Source: Alphaproteobacteria bacterium (lineage in GTDB: Bacteria; Pseudomonadota; Alphaproteobacteria; GCA-2731375). From it: a stretch of 12,443 nt of DNA. Positions 6,957 to 12,443 of this stretch are shown here, piece after piece. Position numbers and translations under genes: made by a program. The stretch spans positions 1 to 12,443 of the forward strand of contig JASLMY010000148.1 of the NCBI GenBank assembly GCA_030746295.1, in the 5' to 3' direction. The notes beneath the pieces were generated by a model, which did no database searches, was not told where the DNA came from, and was given only the letters and a program-made list of their open reading frames with translations. The first letter of the stretch is position 1, and each line of letters opens with the position of its first letter.

Positions 6957-8159
6957 TCAGCCGTCGTAGGCGCCGACGATGGCGACGGAGGAGACGTTCT
7001 GGTGCGGGAATCCGCCCAGGTTGTGGGTCATGCCGAAGCGCGGGTCGGCGAGCTGGCGATCGCCGGCCCGGCCCAGGATCTGCGAGTACATCTCGTAGAG
7101 CATGCGCAGCCCCGAGGCCCCGATCGGGTGGCCGAAGCACTTCAGGCCGCCATCGATCTGGCAGGGGATCTGGCCGTCGGCGTCGTAGAAGCCGTCGAGC
7201 ACGTCGCGCCAGGCCTCGCCCTCCTTGGAGAGGTAGAGGTCCTCCATGGTCACGAGCTCGGTGATCGAGAAGCAGTCGTGGCACTCGAACATCGAGACCT
7301 CGTCGCGCGGGCTGTCGATGCCGGCCTCCTTGTAGGCCCGCTCGGAAGCCTTGCGCGTGGTCATGAAGTAGCTGCCGTCCCAGGAGTTGTGGCTGGCCTC
7401 GACGCCGTTGGAGACGGCGAGCTGCAAGGCCTTGACGGTGACCAGGTCCGTCTTGCCGAGCGAACGGGCGATCTCGGGCGTGGTGACGATGGCACAGGCC
7501 GATCCGTCGGAGACGCCGCAGCAGTCGAAGAGGCCCAGGGGCTCGGCGATCATCGGCGCGTTCAGCACCGTGTCGATGTCGATCTCCTTGCGCAAATGCG
7601 CCTTCGGGTTCTTGGCCCCGTTGGCGTGGCTCTTGACCGAGATCTGCGCCATCGCCCGCTTCAGCTCGTCCTTGTCGACGCCGTGCTTGGTCTGATAGGC
7701 GGTCGCCAGTTGGGCGAACGAGCCGGGCGCCGAGGCGTTGGCCCAGTACATCGAGTTCAAGACGCCGCGGCCGCGCTGCGGCAGGCCGCCGTAGCCGGTG
7801 TCTTTCAGTTTCTCCACACCGGCGGCAAGGGCGATGTCGGCGGCACCCGAGGCCACCGCGTAGACAGCACCCCGGAACGATTCGGTGCCGCTGGCGCAAT
7901 AGTTCTCGACCCGGGTGACCGGGATGTAGGGCAACCGCAAGGCCACCGCCAGCGGGATGCCCGACTTGCCAACATGGACCTCCTCGATCGCGGTGGAGAA
8001 CCAGGCGGCGTCGATCTGGCTGCGCTCGATGCCGGCGTCCTTGATGCATTCCTCGAAGGCCTCGACGATCAGGTCATCGGCCTCCTTGTCCCAGCGCTCG
8101 CCGAACTTCGAGCAGCCCATGCCCAGAATCGCGACCTTGTCCCTGATACCGGTAGCCAT
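6957..8159 (-). CDS. SCP2-type thiolase / acetyl-CoA acetyltransferase family protein
   Basis: 400 residues; a perfect AAGGAG (8168-8173) sits 8 bases upstream of the ATG. The protein is a thiolase of the SCP2/SCPx-like group without an attached sterol-carrier domain. All catalytic loops are visible: nucleophile Cys88 in NYCASGTES, the HDCF loop with His294 and Cys296, GHP with His344 in CFGHPIGASG, and THNLGG near the C-terminus. This set is the one known for SCP2-thiolases, in which the second cysteine comes from HDCF. It should therefore be active in thiolytic cleavage or Claisen condensation of acyl-CoAs. The gene lies 28 bp downstream of the HMG-CoA-synthase-like/DUF35 fusion gene, and the unit ends at a good terminator. 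Related thiolases in archaea and in steroid-degrading actinobacteria work in complexes with DUF35 proteins, so a physical complex with the neighbour is likely (inference). The substrate is unknown. Confidence 0.93.
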   Translation of the reverse strand: MATGIRDKVAILGMGCSKFGERWDKEADDLIVEAFEECIKDAGIERSQIDAAWFSTAIEEVHVGKSGIPLAVALRLPYIPVTRVENYCASGTESFRGAVYAVASGAADIALAAGVEKLKDTGYGGLPQRGRGVLNSMYWANASAPGSFAQLATAYQTKHGVDKDELKRAMAQISVKSHANGAKNPKAHLRKEIDIDTVLNAPMIAEPLGLFDCCGVSDGSACAIVTTPEIARSLGKTDLVTVKALQLAVSNGVEASHNSWDGSYFMTTRKASERAYKEAGIDSPRDEVSMFECHDCFSITELVTMEDLYLSKEGEAWRDVLDGFYDADGQIPCQIDGGLKCFGHPIGASGLRMLYEMYSQILGRAGDRQLADPRFGMTHNLGGFPHQNVSSVAIVGAYDG

Positions 8160-8187
8160 GCCTTGAACTCCTTCGTTGACGGCGGGC

Positions 8188-9642
8188 CTAATCGTCGGCC
8201 AAGGCCGGCGCCGCCTTCCAGAAATATTTCGTGAACCCGCGCTGGTTGTCGTGCTCCTTGACGCGGAACATCATCCGCATCGACATCCCGACCTCGACGC
8301 CGCCCACGTCGACATCGGTCAAGTCTGCCATAAGCCGGCCGCCCTCGGCAAATACGACCATGCCGAAGTGCTGCGGCGGATCGAGCGAATAGGTCAGGCC
8401 GTCGGCGGTCCAGCTCTGCACCGTCGCCGGGGTGTCGGCGAAGGAATGGTCGTCCTGGCTGTGGAATTCGCCGCAGTTGGGGTTGACGCAGACGTTCGAC
8501 TTCGGGAACTGCACCGTGCCGCATTTCCGGCACTTGCCGCCCATCATGCCGATCAGCATCTCCTTGTTACGGAAGAGCGAGGACAGCGCGGTCTGCTTGT
8601 CGACCTCGCTGCGCAAGCCCCGGTCCATCTCGACGATCTCGTTGAAGGACTGGAACTTGGCGTAGTTGGTCTCTTCCTTGCGACGGGCGAGGTAACCCTT
8701 GATGCCCTGGCGGGCCCCGAGCGATTTCAAGGCATCGGTGGTGCGGAAGAGGATCGCGTCCGCCCCCTGGCCGAAGCCGACGACGACGATGTTTTGGCCC
8801 GGCTCCGCCTCCTGCAGCTTCTGGACCAGCATGACAAGGGCGTGCGCGGCACCTGAATCGCCCATCACCGCTGCCAGGTTGTCGGAGACCGCCTCCGCCT
8901 TGATGCCGGTGCGCCGGGCCATCAGGGCGCCCAAGTTGCGGATCATCGCCGGCATGATGAAATGGTCGACGTCCTCGGCCGAGATGCCGGTCGACTGGAA
9001 GAGCCCCTCCAGCGCCGGCGGCACGATCTTCATGTAGCCTTCGTCGCGGATCCAGCGCTCCTCCCAGCCGTAGTCGAAGGCCTCGTTCTGGCCGCGGTAA
9101 TGGTCGACGAAATCGACCGCCTCCTGGTGCGCGCCGACGAATTCCGCGATCACCCCATCGCTGCCCAGCATCAGCGAGGCGGCCCCATCGCCCGACATCA
9201 GCTCCAGCGCCGCAGCCGCCTTGGTGCGGCGGTGCTCGCTGGCGATGTAGAGGGCCTGGCCGCCCAAGCCCTGGACCGCGTTCAGCGCCGTGATCAGGCC
9301 CGAGGTGCCGGCCCGCTGCGAGGAGGTGATGTCGAGCGTCATCAGGTTCTGGCCGAGGCCGAGCGCAGTGGTCAGCACGCTCGAGTTCTGCCGGTCCTCG
9401 AAAGGCAACGTGGTCGAGGCCAGGAAGACGCCTTTCAGGTCCTCGGGACGGTCACCGGCGAGGCAGTCGCGCCCCGCCTCGACGGCCATGGTAAGCGCGT
9501 CCTCGTCCCAGTTGCACATCGCCCGCTCGCCCTTGCCGTGGGCCTTGAGGGCGGAATTGAACCAGCCGTTCGCCTCGACGACCGACTTGCGTTGAAGACG
9601 AAGCCGGGGGACGTAGCCCCCATATGCGGTAATGCCGACCAT
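8188..9642 (-). CDS. HMG-CoA-synthase-like protein fused to a DUF35 zinc-ribbon/OB-fold domain; catalytic residues replaced
   Basis: 484 residues from the ATG at 9642, with GAGGGA at 9652-9657. Residues 1 to about 315 follow archaeal HMG-CoA synthases: VGITAYGGYVPRLRL at the start, WDEDALTMAVEAGRD, SGDGAASLMLG, and NIVVVGFGQGADAILF at the end of the domain. Residues about 330-480 are a DUF35 domain: zinc-ribbon cysteines 371, 374, 385 and 390, then a beta-rich OB-fold tail. In ungapped local alignment to archaeal enzymes from memory, the catalytic Glu is Thr77 (FLASTTLPF), the nucleophilic Cys is Gln109 (SSQRAGTSG), the catalytic His is Pro231 (FIMPAMIRN), and a conserved Asn is Asp262. It cannot be a normal HMG-CoA synthase. 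It may be a scaffold, a decarboxylase or an aldolase-like enzyme. The thiolase gene follows 28 bp on. The reading frame is intact and well started, so it is not a decayed gene. Confidence 0.9.
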   Translation of the reverse strand: MVGITAYGGYVPRLRLQRKSVVEANGWFNSALKAHGKGERAMCNWDEDALTMAVEAGRDCLAGDRPEDLKGVFLASTTLPFEDRQNSSVLTTALGLGQNLMTLDITSSQRAGTSGLITALNAVQGLGGQALYIASEHRRTKAAAALELMSGDGAASLMLGSDGVIAEFVGAHQEAVDFVDHYRGQNEAFDYGWEERWIRDEGYMKIVPPALEGLFQSTGISAEDVDHFIMPAMIRNLGALMARRTGIKAEAVSDNLAAVMGDSGAAHALVMLVQKLQEAEPGQNIVVVGFGQGADAILFRTTDALKSLGARQGIKGYLARRKEETNYAKFQSFNEIVEMDRGLRSEVDKQTALSSLFRNKEMLIGMMGGKCRKCGTVQFPKSNVCVNPNCGEFHSQDDHSFADTPATVQSWTADGLTYSLDPPQHFGMVVFAEGGRLMADLTDVDVGGVEVGMSMRMMFRVKEHDNQRGFTKYFWKAAPALADD

Positions 9643-9693
9643 GCCGCGCGTTCCCTCGATTTTTCGTTGCCGTGCCGGTTGCGTGCTGGCGCC

Positions 9694-9721
9694 AACATAT
9701 CAGCCGCCTAGGCCCGGTCAA
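9694..9721 (-). promoter_or_regulatory. Putative sigma70-type promoter of the HMGCS-like/thiolase unit
   Basis: Read on the minus strand, TTGACC (9721-9716) and TATGTT (9699-9694) are 16 bp apart, matching the consensus at 5 and 4 of 6 positions. The expected start of transcription near 9687 leaves a leader of about 45 bases with the ribosome site GAGGGA. A small hairpin (TTCGAC/GTCGAA, 9745-9760) lies just upstream and could be an operator, but nothing proves it. Confidence 0.5.
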
Positions 9722-9768
9722 GCGGGTGGAAAGCGCAGGTTCGCTTCGACTTGCGTCGAATTACCAGG

Positions 9769-9838
9769 CCACCCGCTCCCCCGTCCCAACCACCCATAGA
9801 TGGTACCCTCGGGGTGGTTGGGACAGGGGGGCGGGTGG
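9769..9838. repeat. 70-bp G-rich inverted repeat with G-quadruplex potential on both strands
   Basis: Arms 9769-9795 and 9812-9838 are reverse complements at 25 of 27 positions, one of the two differences being a possible G-U pair. The loop is 16 nt. It lies 23 bp after the stop of the minus-strand aldolase gene and upstream of the promoter of the next minus-strand unit, so it could end or stabilise the aldolase transcript. No T-run follows. Each arm also contains four runs of three or more G on one strand (spacers of 5, 2 and 3 nt on the minus strand; 5, 3 and 1 on the plus strand), which fits the usual G-quadruplex pattern. It may be a REP-type element. Confidence 0.7.
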
Positions 9839-9861
9839 TCCAGCCATCGTCGAAAACAGCG

Positions 9862-10632
9862 CTACTCCCGATAGCTCGGATCGAGGCGGTCGAGGCGGCG
9901 CAAGTGAGCCGGCCAGTCCTTGTCGGCGAACTCGGTGCCGCCGGTGAAGAAGGCCGTGGTCTTCTCGATGGTGGAGTCAGAAATTGGCGTCAGCGGGGTG
10001 CCGCAGGCCATGGCGTCGACCTGCGCTTGGCAGGCCTTCTCCAGGTAGTAGATCAGGATGAAGGCCTCGGGGATCGAGCGGCCGACTGTGAGAAGACCGT
10101 GGTTCCGCAAGATCAGGGCCCGGTTGTCGGCGAGGTCGCCCGCGAGCCTGGCCTGCTCGGCCTCGTCGACGGCCACGCCTTCGTAGTCGTGATAGCCGGT
10201 GCGGCCGTGGAACATCAGCGCGTGCTGGGTCATCGGCAACAGGCCACAGTCGAGCGACGAGACCGCCATGCCGGCACGCGTATGGGTGTGCAGCGAGCAG
10301 GCGACGTCGGGTCGGGCGGCGGCGATGGCACTGTGGATGACGTAGGCGGTGCGGTTGACCTCGAAGGCGCTGTCGCTTCGCTGCTCGCCGTCGAGGCCCA
10401 TCTTGATCAGGCTTGAAGCGGTGATCTCCTCGAAGAAGACGCCCCAGGGGTTCAGCAGGATCGCGTCCGGCTCGTCCGGCACCCGGGCGGCGATATGGGT
10501 CAGCGCCAGATCGGTCATGTCATAATGGTCGACGAGCCGATAGCAGGCGGCGAGGTCGACCCGAGCCTGCCATTCGGCGTCGGTCACGGTATCGCGGATC
10601 GTGGCGTCGGTGGGGACGATGGATAGCGACAT
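9862..10632 (-). CDS. Class II aldolase/adducin family protein
   Basis: 256 residues. The start is the ATG at 10632 because AAGGAG lies 7 bases upstream; an in-frame ATG at 10650 would place that ribosome site inside the gene. The class II aldolase fold binds a divalent metal through three histidines, here His115 and His117 in SLHTHTRAG and His178 in LRNHGLLTVG. Members cleave or epimerise sugar phosphates, or act as decarboxylases or dehydratases, and many are uncharacterised. The position of the catalytic Glu73 of fuculose-phosphate aldolase falls on Ala96 when counted back from the HxH pair (the interval to His100 matches as well), so classical aldolase chemistry is doubtful. It is the last gene of a probable three-gene operon, 29 bp after the racemase-family gene. 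Its substrate may be related to that of the racemase and carbamoylase (inference). Confidence 0.9.
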   Translation of the reverse strand: MSLSIVPTDATIRDTVTDAEWQARVDLAACYRLVDHYDMTDLALTHIAARVPDEPDAILLNPWGVFFEEITASSLIKMGLDGEQRSDSAFEVNRTAYVIHSAIAAARPDVACSLHTHTRAGMAVSSLDCGLLPMTQHALMFHGRTGYHDYEGVAVDEAEQARLAGDLADNRALILRNHGLLTVGRSIPEAFILIYYLEKACQAQVDAMACGTPLTPISDSTIEKTTAFFTGGTEFADKDWPAHLRRLDRLDPSYRE

Positions 10633-10661
10633 GGCAGAACTCCTTCGCAAAGGTTGGCGGC

Positions 10662-11342
10662 TCAGGCGCGGGCGGCGGTGCGCCAGCCCAGGCGAACCGC
10701 GGCGATGGCCTGGGCGACGGCGGCCTGCGAGGGGTCGAGCACCAGCACGCCCAAGCGCTCCTCCAGCGGCTCGCGGTAGCGGGCCATGCCGGCACAGCCC
10801 ATGATCAGGACGTCGGCGCCGTGCTCGTCCACGAGGCGGCCGCCGACCTCGGCCATACGCGCCTCGACGTCGCCGGTATCACCGTCGAGATCGGTGACGC
10901 CGACGCCGATCGGCAGCTCGCCGGCGAAGCGGTGCTGCAGGCCCATCTGCCGGATGTAGCGGCGGTGGCGGCTGACCGAGGCCGGCAGGATGGCGATGAT
11001 GGCGAAGCGGTCGCCGAGGTTGAGGGCCGCCGACATCGCCGCTTCCGAGATGCCGAAGACCGGGTGGCGCGTCGTCTCCCGCGCCGAATGCAGGCCGGGG
11101 TCGGAGAAGCAGGCCAGCACGAAGGCATCGGCCCGGTTGTCCTCGCGCCCGATCAGCTCGCACAAGGGTCCGACGACGCCGTCGACGTGGCGCTGGCTCT
11201 CGATCCCGGGCGGACCCTCGGCCAGGGTCAGGCAATCGATCTCGGGCCCGTCGGCGAAGCGCAAGGGTGCGACCGCCCGGTCGATGCCTTGCGTTACGGC
11301 CTCGGTGCTGTTCGGATTGACGACGACGATACGCTGGCTCAT
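10662..11342 (-). CDS. Hydantoin racemase / Asp-Glu racemase family protein
   Basis: 226 residues from the ATG at 11342, preceded closely by a GGAGAGGG ribosome site; an in-frame upstream ATG at 11372 would leave that site inside the gene. The family is cofactor-independent two-cysteine racemases. Both active cysteines are visible: Cys78 in VLACFSDPG and Cys183 in LIMGCAGMA. Their spacing agrees with Cys76/Cys181 reported for Sinorhizobium hydantoin racemase. The N-terminus MSQRIVVVNPNST is typical of the hydantoin/allantoin racemase branch. Such enzymes interconvert enantiomers of 5-substituted hydantoins (or allantoin), or are malonate/maleate-handling relatives. The neighbouring D-carbamoylase gene, 88 bp upstream, supports the hydantoin assignment. 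No hydantoinase is present in the window. Confidence 0.9.
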   Translation of the reverse strand: MSQRIVVVNPNSTEAVTQGIDRAVAPLRFADGPEIDCLTLAEGPPGIESQRHVDGVVGPLCELIGREDNRADAFVLACFSDPGLHSARETTRHPVFGISEAAMSAALNLGDRFAIIAILPASVSRHRRYIRQMGLQHRFAGELPIGVGVTDLDGDTGDVEARMAEVGGRLVDEHGADVLIMGCAGMARYREPLEERLGVLVLDPSQAAVAQAIAAVRLGWRTAARA

Positions 11343-11430
11343 GTCCCTCTCCCCGGCACGGCGAAATCCCAAGCCCGCATTCTGACGGCTCAGAGGGATC
11401 GACGCAAAGCTGTGTTGCGGCGCTCGCGCC

Positions 11431-12372
11431 CTATTCCGGCGGCGGGACGGCGGCGGTCTGCTCGGAGATGATCTTGTAGTGCTCGATGCGCCGGTGCTCG
11501 GCGAAATTGAAGATCGTGTCCTTGATGTAGCGGCCCCGGTCGAGATCGCAGACCGCGGTGACGACCTCGTCCTCGACCGTCGTCGCCAACGCCACGATCT
11601 CGCCGGCCGGCGAGACGATGGCCGAGCCGCCCATCATGTCGCAGCCGCCTTCGAGGCCGGCCCGCGCCGTGCCGACCGCCCAGGTGCCGTTCTGATAGGC
11701 ACCGGCCTGCATCGACATGTGGTTGTGAAACATCCGCAAATGCTCCGATTCCTGCGCCACGGCGTTGCCCACGGGCGTGTTGTAGCCGAGCATCACCAGC
11801 TCCACGTCCTGCAGGCCCATCACCCGCCAGGTCTCGGGCCAGCGACGGTCGTTGCAGATGCAGAGACCCATGATCCCACCCATGGTGCGCCAGACCGGAA
11901 AGCCCAGGTCGCCGGGCTCGAAGTAGCCCTTCTCCAAATGCTGCCAGGGCCGGCTCGGGTCGTACTCGGCGTGCCCCGGCAGGTGCACCTTGCGGTACTT
12001 GCCGACGATCTCGGCCTGCTGGTTCACCAATATGGCGGTGTTGAAGCGCCGCTTCCGGCCCTCCGCGTCGGTGAAGAGCTCGGCATAGCCCAAGTGGAAG
12101 CCGACGCCGAGGCGCTTGGCCTCCTCGAAGAGCGGTGCGGTCTGGTTCGACGGCATCTCGGTCTCGTAGAAGCTGTCGAGCTCGGCCTCGTCCTCGATCA
12201 GCCAGCGCGGGAAGAAAGTGGTCAGCGCCAGCTCCGGGAAGACCACGAGGCGGGCGCCGCGCGAATGGGCCTCGCGCAGCAACTCGACCAGGCGGGGGAC
12301 GACGACGTCGCGCCCCTCGTGGCGCTCCACCGGGCCCATCTGGGCGGCGGCGACGTTGATCTTGCGGGACAT
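11431..12372 (-). CDS. N-carbamoyl-D-amino acid hydrolase (nitrilase superfamily)
   Basis: 313 residues, close to the 304 of the Agrobacterium enzyme. It starts at the ATG at 12372 with GGAGGAG a few bases upstream. The enzyme hydrolyses N-carbamoyl-D-amino acids to D-amino acids, CO2 and ammonia in the cytoplasm. The Glu-Lys-Cys triad is at Glu47 (FPELALTTFFPRW), Lys128 (GKYRKVHLPGH) and Cys173 (CICNDRRWPE). The carboxylate-binding arginines of the Agrobacterium enzyme correspond to Arg176 and Arg177, and the active-site histidines to His130, His145 and His216. Motifs such as DEAELDSFYETEMP, QHLEKGYFEPGDLGFP and VEDEVVTAVCDLDR are shared with that subfamily, so the assignment goes beyond generic nitrilase. 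Other N-carbamoyl substrates (for example carbamoyl-beta-amino acids) cannot be excluded. It is the first gene of a probable three-gene minus-strand operon. Confidence 0.93.
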   Translation of the reverse strand: MSRKINVAAAQMGPVERHEGRDVVVPRLVELLREAHSRGARLVVFPELALTTFFPRWLIEDEAELDSFYETEMPSNQTAPLFEEAKRLGVGFHLGYAELFTDAEGRKRRFNTAILVNQQAEIVGKYRKVHLPGHAEYDPSRPWQHLEKGYFEPGDLGFPVWRTMGGIMGLCICNDRRWPETWRVMGLQDVELVMLGYNTPVGNAVAQESEHLRMFHNHMSMQAGAYQNGTWAVGTARAGLEGGCDMMGGSAIVSPAGEIVALATTVEDEVVTAVCDLDRGRYIKDTIFNFAEHRRIEHYKIISEQTAAVPPPE

Positions 12373-12405
12373 CGAGGCTCCTCCGACCTGCTGCGAGAGA
12401 GGGCC

Positions 12406-12433
12406 ATCCTACGCATCGCCGAACGCTTGTCCA
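12406..12433 (-). promoter_or_regulatory. Putative sigma70-type promoter of the carbamoylase operon
   Basis: On the minus strand, TGGACA (12433-12428) and TAGGAT (12411-12406) are 16 bp apart, matching the consensus at 5 and 4 of 6 positions. They lie about 34 bp before the carbamoylase start. The window ends 10 bp beyond, so upstream control sites or another co-transcribed gene cannot be judged. Confidence 0.35.
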
Positions 12434-12443
12434 CGGGGCGGCG

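Noticed and set aside
7002..8234. Plus-strand open frame of 410 codons opposite the thiolase
   Set aside because: The thiolase on the minus strand has every catalytic motif, a perfect ribosome site and a terminator. The plus frame has none of these.
8188..9642. Functional HMG-CoA synthase of a mevalonate pathway
   Set aside because: The catalytic Glu, Cys and His appear replaced, no other mevalonate gene is visible, and the window encodes IspE of the alternative MEP pathway.
8188..9642. Pseudogene reading of the HMGCS-like gene because of its lost catalytic residues
   Set aside because: The frame is intact over 484 codons with promoter, ribosome site and a complete DUF35 domain. Fold motifs are preserved, so it is a maintained divergent protein.

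Overview
The window is high-GC, densely coded DNA that reads as a chromosomal segment of an alphaproteobacterium (inference, from the strong codon GC bias, the ETF-QO and TPR-ispE gene content and family resemblance; no rRNA or marker gene is present to place it further). I see no phage, plasmid, IS transposase, tRNA, rRNA or CRISPR array.

Layout. (1) 1-3490, plus strand: the C-terminal part of electron-transfer flavoprotein:ubiquinone oxidoreductase, a TPR-rich putative lipoprotein, and ispE of the MEP isoprenoid pathway. (2) 3491-3737: a non-coding gap almost filled by two adjacent imperfect inverted repeats of about 75 bp, followed by a plausible promoter. (3) 3738-6893, plus strand: a class III PLP aminotransferase, a fusion of an NAD(P)-binding epimerase-like domain to a DoxX-like membrane domain, and a DUF2269 membrane protein whose start overlaps the preceding stop. 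(4) 6906-6930: a terminator hairpin between convergent units. (5) 6957-9642, minus strand: a two-gene unit with its own good promoter, encoding an HMG-CoA-synthase-like/DUF35 fusion protein and an SCP2-type thiolase. (6) 9643-9861: promoter plus a 70-bp G-rich inverted repeat. (7) 9862-12372, minus strand: an N-carbamoyl-D-amino-acid hydrolase, a hydantoin/Asp-Glu racemase family protein and a class II aldolase/adducin family protein, probably one operon.

Most interesting is region 5. The thiolase keeps all the catalytic loops of SCP2-type thiolases. Its partner has the HMG-CoA synthase fold, but by my hand alignment it has lost the catalytic Glu, Cys and His (now Thr77, Gln109, Pro231), and it carries a zinc-ribbon/OB-fold DUF35 domain on the same chain. 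In archaea, separate thiolase, HMG-CoA synthase and DUF35 proteins form one complex. Here the same three modules appear as two genes with the synthase centre rebuilt. Because the window also encodes IspE, a mevalonate-pathway role is unlikely. A structural scaffold, a decarboxylase or a retro-aldolase-type activity on an acyl-CoA is more plausible.

Region 7 looks like part of a hydantoin or N-carbamoyl-amino-acid route (racemase plus D-carbamoylase), but no hydantoinase is seen in the window. The class II aldolase homologue lacks the glutamate that is catalytic in fuculose-phosphate aldolase.
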